A stretch of 64,000 nucleotides of DNA from Nocardia suismassiliense (GCF_900269665.1 NZ_LT985361.1:7419240-7483239), one strand, 5' to 3'. Positions 38,501 to 44,791 are shown, counted from the first letter of the stretch. Numbers and translations: made by a program. The notes: generated by a model not told the origin, from the sequence alone.

Positions 38501-40078
38501 CTCGACCGCGAGGTCTCCCCGGAGGTCACCAACGCACTGCTCACCACACTGCCCGGATTGTTCCAGGGTGGGGTGAACGACGCGTTGCTCGCCACGTTGG
38601 CGATTGCGCTGGTGCGCTGGCGGTCTCGTGCCGCCGGAACCGCCGAGGCATTGCTGCGGCTCGAAGGGCACGGCAGGCAAGAGGAGGTGATCCCCGGCGC
38701 CGATCTGTCCCGCACGATCGGCTGGTTCACCAGCATCTACCCCGTCCGGTTGAACCTCGACGGCATCGACCTCGATGACGCGCTCGCCGGTGGTGCGGCG
38801 ATGGGCACGGCTATCCGCGCCGTGAAGCATCAGCTGCTTGCGGTGCCGGACAAGGGCATCGGCTTCGGTCTGCTGCGCTACCTGAATCCGGCGACGGCCG
38901 AACAACTTCCGGCCGGACTGCCGGGCCAGGTCAGCTTCAACTACCTCGGCCGGTACTCCACCGGTGACATCCCCGCCGGGCTCGAAGGACTCGGCTGGCT
39001 GCCCACCGACGAGCTCGGCGATCTGCATGCCACCGAACACCCCACTGTGCCACTGCAATCGGCGATCGACGTGAACGCCGTAGTGGTCGGTGACCGGTTG
39101 CAGGCGAGCTTCGGCTTCCCGGCAGAGCTCTTGTCACAGGACGAGGTCGCGGAGCTGGCCGATTTGTGGGTCGAGACGCTGCGTGCCGCCGCCGAATTCG
39201 CGCAGTCCCCGGCCGCACGCACCGCAGCGGACGACGAGACCGCCGCCATTGCCGCGCAAGCTGCCGCGCAGATCGCCACGGCGGCACCCACCGGACTCGG
39301 ACTGGACGTTGTGCTGCCGATCCGCCCCGACGGCACCGAACCCGCGCTCTTCTGTATCCACCCGTCCTCCGGGATGTCGTGGACTTACCTGGGATTGGCC
39401 GAGGCCTTGCGGCCGGGCAGGCCGATCTACGGCCTGCAAGCTCCCGATCTCGGCGGCCACGAACCACCGGCCCGCTCGATCGAGGAGTTTGCCGACCGGT
39501 ACGTGCGTGAGATCCGCGCCATCCAACCGAGCGGCCCGTACCACCTGCTCGGCTGGTCGTTCGGCGGACTCATCGCACATGCGATCGCCACCAAGCTGCA
39601 ACAAGCGGGCGAGACCGTCGGCGTCGTCGCCCTGCTGGACGCCGACACCGCCGATATCGACGGCGACAGCATCGAACGGCTCAGCGCGGGCGCGTTCGTC
39701 AACTCCTTCGGCTCGGTCTTCGGCATCGACGACGTCCCCGCCGACGCGACGGCACAGGAGGCCGCCGACCTGATTCGGGAACGGCTGGGCGGTGTTTCGC
39801 TCATCGACGCGGACACCATCGAACGGATGGCCGCGTCCTACAACGCGTCGGCGCGGACCCGCACCGGCTATCGACGACCGGTATTCGACGGCGACATCGT
39901 GTATTTCAGCGCGACCGTCGATACCTCGGACATCTTCGGTCCGGACGGCTGGCGGCCGTACGTGACCGGTGAGATCAGCAACCACGACGTCGAGGTCACC
40001 CACGACGAACTGACCGCACCGCACGTGCTGCCGATCATCGCGCGCGTGCTCGACGAACATCTGGGAGGCCGAGGATGA
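26531..40078 (+). CDS. Three-module non-ribosomal peptide synthetase, C-A-T-E-C-A-T-C-A-T-E-TE
   Basis: A 4515-residue NRPS from ATG 26531, with GTAGGAC just upstream; a TTG-started frame from 26435 is possible but unlikely. C1 (residues about 25-455, HHIVLDG at 156) resembles the EntF aryl-acyl acceptor domain (DRWYWYSRIHH). A1 spans about 475-965 and T1 carries Ser1009. E1 has HHLVTDG at 1191 and FNYLGRA. C2 has HHLVLDG at 1664; A2 spans about 1985-2485; T2 has Ser2527. C3 has HHISADG at 2831, preceded by a repeat insertion of about 120 residues. A3 spans about 3163-3665; T3 has Ser3706. E3 has HHLVIDG at 3901. The thioesterase has GWSFGG Ser4343. By alignment to GrsA, the specificity codes read roughly DIENIGGVTK (A1, acidic third position, possibly a basic residue such as Orn or Lys), DAFVSALIWK (A2) and DAFVAALIWK (A3). 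A2 and A3 probably load the same amino acid, which I cannot name. The predicted product is acyl-D-X-L-Y-D-Y. The exporter gene starts inside its stop (ATGA). Confidence 0.95.
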   Translation: MQQPLPSPTESGSALPMDARALPMDAFELSAAQRGIWFAQHIAGDTPISIAQYVELSGPIDLDLLADAARQAGREFGTGYLRLVEVDGHPYQFVDTTLDDTLDTLDLRGEHDPVAAAHAWMRAEYDAPLDLTRDRLVRVVMLRVADDRWYWYSRIHHIVLDGMGALTMVQRTGELYNAAVAGKEPPPAKAEDLRRIVEADAAYRSSDRFGTDREYWLEHLGGMADPVSLAGRTAAVDAHPSRVAGALPAETTALLDDVAKAASSGVAPTVVAAFGAYLAAMTGAPEVVLSLPVSARTTAVLRRSGGMIANVVPLRLTMTPTTTVGDVIRAAQGELTGALRRQRYRQEDIFRDLGWPMDETASFGPSVNLMMVDTRIQLGAVTGRLHVLTSGLIDDLFVNVYPGVGGESTHIDFQANGNLYSDAELAAHHRRFLLFLHEFLAAGTEAALSTVPVVSDDERAELAPARGPAGVTPRTLPDILAAGAALDPDAVAIRAGATALTYRQVDEYTNQLARVLIANGAGPERAVAISIPRSAESVLAMIAVAKTGAAFVPIDPTYPADRIEHMVGDSGVVAGVTAAAARKSLPERVTWLILDDEATTRSVREQDTTAVTAAMHLDQVAYIIYTSGSTGLPKGVLVSHRGLANLATGSGAGFGVTADSVVAHAVSPSFDISVEEILVTLACGATLAVVPPAAYAGEEMAEVLRAHRVTHLNVTPTVVGSLDPATLPQLRTVIVGGDACPPELVIKWSGRTLLNGYGPTETTVTATLSEGLVPAAPVTIGSLVRGVAAVVLDPWLRPVPPGTIGELYLAGAGLARGYHRRNGLTAERFVANPYEPGARMYRTGDLVRWSDRGGRLELEYQGRSDFQVKVRGFRIELGEIDAALERHPEVDFAITVGAETGSGATALVSYVLPKPGAEVHPEALKAAAGETLPAYMVPAVVMVLDSIPLTPLGKVDRKALPTPDFGARAIVSRAPSTPREAALAALFAEVLGLESVGVDESFFALGGDSIVSIQLVSRAKAAGIGLSARDVFERKTVAALAAVATEVKAQVVHELPGGGVGAVALTPIVHAMLDQGDSWRRFAQAVLVGLPAGFERARLVTAVQALLDQHDLLRSSLRHTAGRWEWVVAERGSVAAESLVDVVTAGPETEETYERELQRAADLLDPAAGVVARIVLIEHNDAEPVLWLVLHHLVTDGVSWRILLPDLATAALGGTLAPVGTSFRRWAHGQAAQAGERAAELPLWQRILSTPDPALGADILDPAVDVVATMAHRQTVITPDIAHTVLSTAPDRFHCSADDVLLAALAMAIGRWRERTATLFTLEGHGRTEAILPGADVARTVGWFTSVYPVAVDLTGIDLADAFTGGAAAGTAIKTTKEQLRAVPDKGVGFGMLRYLTADTAAVLADGSTPQISFNYLGRATTGADTGPWLPQRFAATQDDRAPLAAVVDINAVLTDTGLEVTWAYASRLLDAADVDRLAERWTEALRALAAHAVSAGSGGRTPSDFELVPVTQSQIDTWERDYPHLTDVWPLSPLQYGLLFHALYDSDTADGYTVQSLLTLAGTVDAARLRTAAQALVARHENLRVAYVETDDGPRQLVLSDAEIQWQEVDLADIDDAELRQRELDRVIALDARTRFELTRPPLVRFTLIRTAADAYRFVLTNHHLVLDGWSTPLLVRELLALYVTSGDASALPPAHSYREFLSWLDERDDAESIAAWRESLAGIDTPTRAVPTLAGIESTETGMLSTELSADTVARLEATARESGATVNTLVQASWAMLLAMRTGRTDVVFGGTVSGRPPELTGVEEMVGLFINTLPVRVRLDPAEKVVDLLARLQAEQARLMDHQHVGLAAIHQAVGLAELFDTLTVFESYPIDREALSQALDIAGMRVLDVEGTDATPYPLNLMVIPLRGAHGHDTLRVSLKFMADQLAAADAQPLLDRFVRLLTQLADNPRALVSQVQYCDDAERAALLPVRGPESLPVRTLPDILAAGAAIDGDAIAVSAGELTMSYGELDAWSNRFARLLLSRGVGREVFVVLALTRSLESVVAVWALAKSGAAFAPLDPHYPVERIEHMLTDSKAPIGVTVTATGETLPGSIDWLLLDDLNTIRRVMTVSADPITDEERGGPIDVDQTAYLIYTSGSTGKPKAVLLSHRGIANLVATQRDSLALDPTASALQVASPSFDASVFELLTAHGSGGRLVVSPPDVYGGSELEQLLRTERVTHAVITPSALATMDPTDLDHLRVLSVAGEAATPELIERWSVGRRMVNLYGPTEFSIWATGPAELVAGEPITIGGPIRGAANMVLDTWLRPVPVGVAGELYLAGPALARGYFNRFEMTASRFVADPFGEPGERMYRTGDMVRWVIGRDGGYELEYLGRSDFQVKIRGLRIELGEIDAVLSRDEQVEYAVTIGRAGPAGATVLVSYVLPAEGVELDTERLRVQVAAELPGYMVPGYLVVLDSIPLTPVGKLDRKALPVPDFSDTNRPYLAPRTPVEQAVAEVFGDVLGREQVSVDQSFFELGGNSLSATKVVARVNSALGSTIALRDLFDAPTVAQLSGRVVPATDGKPGRFALAPRIRPDRIPLSPAQQRMWVLNRLDPTSSAYNIAVALRLTGALDVDAMRLALADVVDRHESLRTIYPADSDGPRQVVMSAEMASPAMVLVDSEDGAPLRARINTLAGNGFDIAKEPPLRVGLFRIVTADAGSATSDRISASAFAPVASSLSAGGTPVTSGPSADAPPVTSSPSAGASPVTSSPSAGVPPMASSPSAGGSPVTSSPTAGGSPVASSPSAGTPPGSSGHSMATAPVVAGDSPRTNTPDVHIVVLVVHHISADGASMAPLAADMVAAYSERVSGAETTRVPLGVQYADFALWHRELLGSESDPDSMAARQVQFWNDTLTGAPDVLELPSDRPRPAVQTMRSADVEFTIDAELHRALVEFAAAHNVSLFMVVHAALAVLLARLGGTDDVVIGTPVAGRGEQALDELVGMFVNTLALRTPVDPGAGFGDFLTAVRAVDLDAFANADVPFERLVQVLNPTRSTAHHPLFQVSLTLQNFIEPVLELPGLRFEVEDFDRRTSQFDLTLDLRERFGETGPAGLSGVLTYATDLFDEATVAAFATRWRRVLATVLAEPDTRVADIDILDDTERATLVPVCGPESAGTTTLPELLARTMDQYLDRPAVVAAGHTTTYRELDAHTNRLARLLLDAGVGTESVVALGLPRSAELLTGMWAAAKVGAAFLPVDPKHPVERIDHMLTDSQARVGLTVAAYRPLLPDSTHWLVLDDVDLVGRWCRASASPLGDGELQSPIRPDNPAWMIYTSGSTGTPKGVSVSHRGIADLVVAQRESLGLDEHSRVLQVASPSFDASVFEALMAFGSGGASVVAPPEVFGGSALAELIAAEQVTHMVITPSALATLDPGEVSSVRVLAVAGEAVGAELVERWAADRTMINLYGPTEFTIWATGSVPLIVGEPVSIGTPVRGAAALVLDDRLRPVPVGVAGELYLAGPALARGYHARPGLTAGRFIADPFGEAGERMYRTGDLVRWTRTTAGLALEYLGRTDFQVKVRGQRIELGEIDAVLGRVDGVDFALTLGVPGPTGATALAAYLVRTPDVELDLARVRAVAADTLPAYMVPSAFVVLDAIPLTAVGKLDRKALPAPEFTADRTEYRAPSTPTEETLSGIFAELLGLDKVGADDSFFALGGDSILAIQLVSRAKQHGVHCTPLQVFEHRTVAALAAAADAAGAVVVLEELPSGGVGELPLTPIVHYMLERGGDYRRFAQTAVLDLPVGIDRAQIVATLAAVVDRHDMLRARLSPDEHGAPCLRVGEVGSVEVDALVHRIEFDAAADSVELREYAVTELDAAMNRLDPADGVVLQFIWLDPVGDGGTHTRAGRLIVVAHHLVIDGVSWRILVPDLVAAWAQVSVGNTPVLAETGTSMRRWAHALVVEAHTDKRVSELGYWQDVITGSDPLIGSRPLDPAVDEAHTLRMLDREVSPEVTNALLTTLPGLFQGGVNDALLATLAIALVRWRSRAAGTAEALLRLEGHGRQEEVIPGADLSRTIGWFTSIYPVRLNLDGIDLDDALAGGAAMGTAIRAVKHQLLAVPDKGIGFGLLRYLNPATAEQLPAGLPGQVSFNYLGRYSTGDIPAGLEGLGWLPTDELGDLHATEHPTVPLQSAIDVNAVVVGDRLQASFGFPAELLSQDEVAELADLWVETLRAAAEFAQSPAARTAADDETAAIAAQAAAQIATAAPTGLGLDVVLPIRPDGTEPALFCIHPSSGMSWTYLGLAEALRPGRPIYGLQAPDLGGHEPPARSIEEFADRYVREIRAIQPSGPYHLLGWSFGGLIAHAIATKLQQAGETVGVVALLDADTADIDGDSIERLSAGAFVNSFGSVFGIDDVPADATAQEAADLIRERLGGVSLIDADTIERMAASYNASARTRTGYRRPVFDGDIVYFSATVDTSDIFGPDGWRPYVTGEISNHDVEVTHDELTAPHVLPIIARVLDEHLGGRG
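26568..26608 (+). repeat. Tandem 21-base duplication at the NRPS N-terminus
   Basis: GCGCTCTGCCTATGGACGCC occurs twice with a 21-base period, giving ALPMDAR-ALPMDAF just before the first condensation domain. It is in frame and creates two extra ATG codons close to the start. Confidence 0.85.
34703..34933 (+). repeat. Seven 33-base tandem repeats inside condensation domain C3
   Basis: Seven in-frame copies of an 11-residue unit, consensus SPSAGxSPVTS: SLSAGGTPVTS, GPSADAPPVTS, SPSAGASPVTS, SPSAGVPPMAS, SPSAGGSPVTS, SPTAGGSPVAS, SPSAGTPPGSS. With flanking Ser/Ala/Pro-rich sequence, the insertion covers about 34636-34996. It separates the strand ending LRVGLFRIV from the strand VHIVVLVVHHISADG that carries the catalytic histidines. 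Confidence 0.95.
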
Positions 40079-41079
40079 ATTCCGAACAAGGAGTCGTCGT
40101 CGAAGGAATCGAGAAGTCCTTCGGCGCCGTAAAAGCTTTGCGTGGCGTCGATTTCGTCGCCGAGCCGGGCGAGGTGCTCGGCATCCTCGGCCCGAACGGC
40201 GCCGGGAAGACGACGATGGTGAACATCCTGTCGACGCTCATCGCCCCGGATCGGGGACGCGCGGTGGTCGCCGGGCACGACGTGGTCGCCGACCCGGCGG
40301 CGGTGCGCCGGTCCATCATGCTGACCGGGCAGTACGCCGCGCTCGACGACATGCTCAGCGGTTACGAGAATCTGGTGATGTTCGGCAGGCTGATGGGTTT
40401 GCGCAAGCGCGCCGCCCGGGCCAGGGCGGTCGAGCTGCTCGCCGAGTTCGATCTGGTGGGCGCGGCGGGCCGCCGGGTCGGCACGTACTCGGGCGGCATG
40501 CGGCGGCGTATCGACATCGCGTGCGGTCTCGTCGTCCGCCCGGATGTGGTGTTCCTGGACGAGCCGACCACCGGACTGGATCCGCGCAGCAGGCAAGGGG
40601 TTTGGGATCTGGTGACCAGTTTCAAGAAAGCGGGCATCACCACGCTGCTCACCACGCAGTACCTGGAGGAAGCGGACGCGCTCAGCGACCGGATCATCGT
40701 GATCGACCACGGTGTGGTGATCGCGCAGGGCACCGCCGACGAGCTGAAGTCCAGGACCGGCGGAAGTTACTGCGAGGTGGTGCCGCTGGACCTGAAGGAT
40801 CTGCCGGTCATCGCCGATGCGCTCGGTTCGCTGCTGCCGGAAGACATTCGGGCGGCGATGACGCCGGACTCGGACCGGATCGCGATCCCGGCACCGGACG
40901 GCGCGAAGACTCTCGCTGAAGCCTTGCGCCGCCTCGACGGCGCAGATGTCGAACTGGTCGATATCGCGCTGCGCAGGCCGTCGCTCGATGATGTGTTCCT
41001 CCAGCTGACCGGTCATCTGGCCTCCGCTGACGGAGCCGATGCCGACCTGAAAGCTGTTGATGCGGAGCGGGTCTCGTGA
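40075..41079 (+). CDS. DrrA-like ABC exporter ATP-binding protein
   Basis: A 334-residue ATPase of the drug/lipid exporter type: Walker A GPNGAGKTTMVNIL, signature YSGGMRRRIDIA, Walker B VVFLDEPTTGLDPRS, and the C-terminal daunorubicin-type extension (LDLKDLPVIADALGSLL). The ATG overlaps the NRPS stop by four bases, and its own stop overlaps the next GTG, so the exporter is translated with the synthetase. It most likely energises export of the NRPS product. Confidence 0.93.
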   Translation: MNSEQGVVVEGIEKSFGAVKALRGVDFVAEPGEVLGILGPNGAGKTTMVNILSTLIAPDRGRAVVAGHDVVADPAAVRRSIMLTGQYAALDDMLSGYENLVMFGRLMGLRKRAARARAVELLAEFDLVGAAGRRVGTYSGGMRRRIDIACGLVVRPDVVFLDEPTTGLDPRSRQGVWDLVTSFKKAGITTLLTTQYLEEADALSDRIIVIDHGVVIAQGTADELKSRTGGSYCEVVPLDLKDLPVIADALGSLLPEDIRAAMTPDSDRIAIPAPDGAKTLAEALRRLDGADVELVDIALRRPSLDDVFLQLTGHLASADGADADLKAVDAERVS

Positions 41080-41894
41080 CCGCGGGCACCTGGCTGACGC
41101 AGGCCCGAGCCACGCCGGTGCGGGCACAGCAGTGGTGGGTGCTGACGACGCGACTGATCGTGCCGTCGGTGAAGACCGGTGAGGTGCTCGCCTCGATCCT
41201 GGCGCCCGCGGCCTTCACGGCCAGCTTCTACATTCCACTGAAAACCGTGATGACCTTCGCGGGCACCGGATTCAGCAGCTATGCCCAGTTCATGATGCCC
41301 ATCGTGGTGTTGCAGGCCGCCGCGTTCACCGCCATCTCGGCCGCGTTCCGGGCGGCCACCGACTCGGTCGCGGGGCTCAATCGGCGCTTCGGGTCCATGC
41401 CGGTCGGGCCGCTGGTACCCGTCGCCGCGCGCATGTCCGGCAATCTCTTTCGGCTGGCGATCGCGCTGGTCACGGCGGTTATCTGCGGGCATGTGATCGG
41501 CTTCCGGTTCCGTCTCGACACCGTGCACACCCTCGGCTTCCTGCTGTTCGCGATGCTCGTCGGGCTCGCACTGATGCTCGGTGCCGATGTGATCGGCACG
41601 GTGTCGCGCAGTCCGGAAGCGACAACCCAGGCGTTGGTATTGCCGCCGTTGATCTTCGGCATGCTCTCGACGGGTTTGGCTCCGGCCCACCAGTTTCCGG
41701 CGTGGGTGCAGCCGTTCGTACGCAACCAGCCGGTGTCCCAATTCGCGATCGGGTTGCGCGCACTGGCCGGTGACACGGTAGGCAACGCCGGCCAGGTGAC
41801 CTGGTCGTTGATGGGGCCGCCACTGGCATGGGCGATCGCCATTCTCGCCCTGTGCATTCCGCTGACCATCCGACTGAGTTCGAGGAGGGCGTGA
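41076..41894 (+). CDS. DrrB-like ABC-2 type permease
   Basis: A 272-residue membrane protein starting at GTG 41076, overlapping the ATPase gene by four bases. About six hydrophobic segments are visible, e.g. VTAVICGHVIGFRF and LGFLLFAMLVGLALMLGADV, with the ABC-2 family motif FVRNQPVSQFAIGLRAL near the C-terminus. It should pair with the following gene to form the membrane channel of the exporter. It ends in TGATG shared with the next start. Confidence 0.88.
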   Translation: MTAGTWLTQARATPVRAQQWWVLTTRLIVPSVKTGEVLASILAPAAFTASFYIPLKTVMTFAGTGFSSYAQFMMPIVVLQAAAFTAISAAFRAATDSVAGLNRRFGSMPVGPLVPVAARMSGNLFRLAIALVTAVICGHVIGFRFRLDTVHTLGFLLFAMLVGLALMLGADVIGTVSRSPEATTQALVLPPLIFGMLSTGLAPAHQFPAWVQPFVRNQPVSQFAIGLRALAGDTVGNAGQVTWSLMGPPLAWAIAILALCIPLTIRLSSRRA

Positions 41895-42712
41895 TGGCGC
41901 TGCTGGCTCAACCCACCGCAGATACCCGCACCGGTTCGGAGGTGTCGGTTGTGTCCTTGGTGCAGCACACCATGATTCAAACCCAGCGGCTGCTGTTGCG
42001 CTGGACGCGCAATCCGATCACGCTGCTGGAAACCCTGATCATCCCGTGCCTACTGCTGATCATGCTGGAGACCGTCATCGGCGGCCAGATCCGTAAGTTC
42101 ACCGGGGAGAGCGCCCTGTTCGGCTCGGTACCGATGGTCACCCTCGTCGGCGCGCTGTCCGGCGCGGTGGCCGGTGGTGTCCTGCTCGGCCGCGAGCGGG
42201 ACGCGGGTCTGCTCGCCCGGTTCTGGGTACTGCCCGTACACCGCGCGTCCGGGCTCGTCTCCCGCATCCTCGCCGAGGGGTGCCGCATCTTCGCGGGCAC
42301 CCTCGCCATCGTCCTCGTCGGCTATCTGCTCGGCTTCCGGTTCCACCAGGGCATCCTCGCGACCCTCGTATTCCTGCTCATCCCAGTGCTTTTCGGGTTG
42401 GCCTTCGCCACCGTCGTCACCGCCGTGGCCGTCTTCACCGCCAAAGCCACTCTGGTAGAAGCCATCACCATCCTCACCTCCCTGATGATGTTCTTCAGCA
42501 CCGGCTTCGTCCCCCTCGCCGCCTACCCCCAATGGATCCAGCCCATAGTCCGCAACCAACCCATGTCCGTCGCCGTAGACGCCATGAAAGCCCTGGCCCT
42601 AGAAGGCCCCCTCGCCCGCCCCCTCACCCTCACCCTCCTCTGGTCCCTCGGCGCAATCCTCCTCTTCGCCATCCCCGCCACCATCGGCTACCGCCGCGCC
42701 AGCAGGCGCTGA
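41894..42712 (+). CDS. DrrC-like ABC-2 type permease
   Basis: A 272-residue ABC-2 permease from ATG 41894, sharing one base with the preceding stop. It has six predicted helices (LETLIIPCLLLIMLETVIGG, GALSGAVAGGVLLGRERDAG, ILTSLMMFFSTGFVPLAAYP) and the same IVRNQPMSVAVDAMKAL motif as its partner, which shows common descent. It is the last gene of the NRPS-exporter operon. Confidence 0.88.
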   Translation: MALLAQPTADTRTGSEVSVVSLVQHTMIQTQRLLLRWTRNPITLLETLIIPCLLLIMLETVIGGQIRKFTGESALFGSVPMVTLVGALSGAVAGGVLLGRERDAGLLARFWVLPVHRASGLVSRILAEGCRIFAGTLAIVLVGYLLGFRFHQGILATLVFLLIPVLFGLAFATVVTAVAVFTAKATLVEAITILTSLMMFFSTGFVPLAAYPQWIQPIVRNQPMSVAVDAMKALALEGPLARPLTLTLLWSLGAILLFAIPATIGYRRASRR

Positions 42713-42751
42713 TCCACCATCATCTGCAGGTAACCGTCCGAGTAGGTCGGC

Positions 42752-42806
42752 GAGTGGCACATGGCTGTGGCGTTTGCCGAGAAGACCTCTCCATGGTGTG
42801 CCACTC
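42752..42806. repeat. Inverted repeat GAGTGGCACA ... TGTGCCACTC
   Basis: Perfect 10-base arms 35 bases apart, 40 bases after the end of the exporter operon. It may be an operator, a long-loop terminator, or a footprint of an old insertion at the island edge. Confidence 0.4.
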
Positions 42807-42828
42807 AACGAGCAGGCGGGGCGCGAAG

Positions 42829-42862
42829 CGGCCCCGGCACGCCGAAAGCGGTGCCGGGGCCG
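42829..42862. terminator. GC-rich terminator between converging operons
   Basis: Perfect 12-base arms CGGCCCCGGCAC / GTGCCGGGGCCG with a GCCGAAAGCG loop, 14 bases beyond the stop of the minus-strand membrane protein gene and downstream of the exporter operon. It can act in both directions. Confidence 0.75.
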
Positions 42863-42876
42863 AGGGATTGGCGGGG

Positions 42877-43275
42877 CTACCGGGCGGCGAGTTGGCGGGC
42901 GAGGGCCCAGATCACCAGGACATCGATGGCGATGATGACCAGTGCCCAGAAAGGGTAGATGGGGGCGAAGAGGAAGTTGTCCAGGATGCTGACCGACGCC
43001 ATGACGATGCCGGCGAGGTAGCCCCAGGTTTTGCCGGTGACGATGCCGAAGCCGGCGATCAGCACGAGCACGGCGATCACCAGGTGGATCCATCCCCAGG
43101 CGGAGACGTCGACCAGGAACACCTGATCTTCGGTGACCACGAAGATGTCGCGGCCTGCGATGGCGGCGACGGCGGTCAGCAGGTGCAGCACGCCGGCGAT
43201 GAGGATCAGCACACCGGCGAAGATGGTCATGTCGTTGAGCACCGGGCCGGTCCGGACGGGGCCGGGACTAGTCAT
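42877..43275 (-). CDS. Four-helix membrane protein (DUF7144-like)
   Basis: A 132-residue protein from ATG 43275, with GGAG nine bases upstream. Four hydrophobic helices alternate with short loops: FAGVLILIAGVLHLLTAVAAI, WIHLVIAVLVLIAGFGIVTG, YLAGIVMASVSILDNFLFAP and FWALVIIAIDVLVIWALA. Small actinobacterial membrane proteins of this pattern are common and uncharacterised. It is unrelated to the exporter and transcribed toward it. Confidence 0.75.
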   Translation of the reverse strand: MTSPGPVRTGPVLNDMTIFAGVLILIAGVLHLLTAVAAIAGRDIFVVTEDQVFLVDVSAWGWIHLVIAVLVLIAGFGIVTGKTWGYLAGIVMASVSILDNFLFAPIYPFWALVIIAIDVLVIWALARQLAAR

Positions 43276-43590
43276 AACACACACTCCTTCCGAAACGCGT
43301 GATACTTCTATCCGCCCAACGTAGCCCCTGATCAGGCAAAACCAGGGCAGGTGAGCGGGTGGGTCACCGGGCGGCGCCCGCTACCGGGCGGAGCCGGGCA
43401 AACGTGCCGCGCCCCGATCACATCGTGGTGCCAGCACGCGCCGAGCCACGGACGGACCACTGGCAAACAATTGGCGATCTCGCGCGGCGCGCCAGCACCG
43501 ATGTGGCCGTTCGCGCGATCGTGCCGCAGAATAGGGGCCGCACGCGATGGCTCCCGGCGTTTCTCGCCTCGGTGACACGCATCGCTGCGA

Positions 43591-43637
43591 CACAAGGTGT
43601 TGTGCTGCACGGACTTGTCACCCACTAGGAGTAGTGT
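43591..43637. promoter_or_regulatory. Two NrdR-type boxes upstream of nrdF
   Basis: ACACAAGGTGTTGTGC (43591-43606) and CCACTAGGAGTAGTGT (43622-43637) both resemble the 16-base NrdR box (ACAC-A/T-rich centre-GTGT), with arms CACAA/TTGTG and CACTA/TAGTG. They are 31 bases apart start to start, the usual three helical turns, and lie 56-102 bases before nrdF. The rest of 43276-43692 has no gene I can support. Confidence 0.7.
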
Positions 43638-43692
43638 CCGGTGGAGAGAAGATCCGTCACGGCAGCGGGCTCGGGAAAGGTGTGGAGGCAGG

Positions 43693-44655
43693 ATGAAACT
43701 GATCGATCGGGTATCGGCCATCAACTGGAATCGGGTGCCCGACGAGAAGGATGCCGAGGTCTGGGACCGGCTGACCGGCAACTTCTGGCTGCCCGAGAAG
43801 GTTCCGGTGTCCAACGACATCCCCTCGTGGGGCACGTTGACCACCGATGAGAAGCAGTTGACCATGCGGGTCTTCACCGGCCTCACGCTGCTGGACACGA
43901 TCCAGGGCACCGTCGGCGCGGTGAGCCTGATCCCGGACGCGCTGACCCCGCACGAGGAGGCGGTGTACACCAACATCGCGTTCATGGAGTCGGTGCACGC
44001 CAAGAGCTACAGCTCGATCTTCTCCACGCTGTGCTCCACCAGGGAGATCGACGACGCGTTCCGCTGGTCGGAGGAGAACCGAAACCTGCAGCGCAAGGCC
44101 GAGATCGTGCTGGATTACTACAACGGCGACGATCCGCTCAAGCGCAAGGTGGCCTCGACGCTGCTGGAGAGCTTCCTGTTCTACTCCGGCTTCTACCTGC
44201 CGATGTACTGGTCCTCGCGGGCCAAGCTCACCAACACCGCCGACCTGATCCGACTGATCATCCGCGACGAGGCCGTGCACGGCTACTACATCGGCTACAA
44301 GTACCAGAAGGGCCTGGAGCTGGTCAGCCAGGCCGAGCGCGACGAGCTGAAGAACTACACCTTCGAGCTGCTGTTCGAGCTGTACGACAACGAGGTCGAG
44401 TACACCCAGGATCTCTACGACGAGGTCGGCCTCACCGAGGACGTCAAGAAGTTCCTGCGCTACAACGCGAACAAGGCGCTGATGAACCTCGGCTACGAGG
44501 GACTGTTCCCGAAGGACGAGACCGAGGTGAACCCGGCCATCCTGTCGGCCCTGTCCCCGAACGCGGACGAGAACCACGACTTCTTCTCGGGTTCGGGTTC
44601 GAGCTACGTGATCGGCAAGGCTGTGAACACCCAAGACGAAGACTGGGAGTTCTGA
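43693..44655 (+). CDS. nrdF: Class Ib ribonucleotide reductase small (beta) subunit
   Basis: A 320-residue NrdF, the radical-carrying subunit that works with NrdE to make deoxyribonucleotides. The ATG at 43693 follows GGAGGCAGG. Metal-ligand helices are present: LTLLDTIQG, NIAFMESVHAKSY (Glu and His ligands) and IRDEAVHGYYIGYKYQ (Glu and His), plus the nearby radical tyrosine region. The C-terminus DEDWEF is the tail that docks on NrdE. It is separated by 16 kb from nrdHIE and lies on the opposite strand, but both promoters have NrdR-type boxes. Confidence 0.96.
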   Translation: MKLIDRVSAINWNRVPDEKDAEVWDRLTGNFWLPEKVPVSNDIPSWGTLTTDEKQLTMRVFTGLTLLDTIQGTVGAVSLIPDALTPHEEAVYTNIAFMESVHAKSYSSIFSTLCSTREIDDAFRWSEENRNLQRKAEIVLDYYNGDDPLKRKVASTLLESFLFYSGFYLPMYWSSRAKLTNTADLIRLIIRDEAVHGYYIGYKYQKGLELVSQAERDELKNYTFELLFELYDNEVEYTQDLYDEVGLTEDVKKFLRYNANKALMNLGYEGLFPKDETEVNPAILSALSPNADENHDFFSGSGSSYVIGKAVNTQDEDWEF

Positions 44656-44673
44656 GCCATACCCAAGCTCGAC

Positions 44674-44700
44674 ACGGCGGCGGATGCTTTCCGCCGCCGT
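44674..44700 (+). terminator. Rho-independent terminator after nrdF
   Basis: Perfect 11-base arms ACGGCGGCGGA / TCCGCCGCCGT, followed by TTCGCGTTTT, starting 19 bases after the nrdF stop. Confidence 0.85.
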
Positions 44701-44734
44701 TTCGCGTTTTCGGGATGGCGGGCGGCGACGCTTG

Positions 44735-44754
44735 CGTTGACACCGGCGACAACG
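44735..44754 (+). promoter_or_regulatory. MerR-type operator and promoter
   Basis: CGTTG-N10-CAACG overlaps a TTGACA -35-like element (44737-44742), with TTTAGC/TAGCGT further on as a possible -10. It lies 38 bases before the MerR gene, the usual place for an autoregulated MerR promoter. Confidence 0.45.
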
Positions 44755-44791
44755 TTTAGCGTGGCCGGGACGGTCGCTCGGAGGAGGTCGC

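Noticed and set aside
43359..43628. An 89-codon ORF upstream of nrdF
   Set aside because: Codon third positions are only moderately GC-rich, no family is recognised, and its end overlaps the paired NrdR-type boxes. It is more likely promoter DNA.
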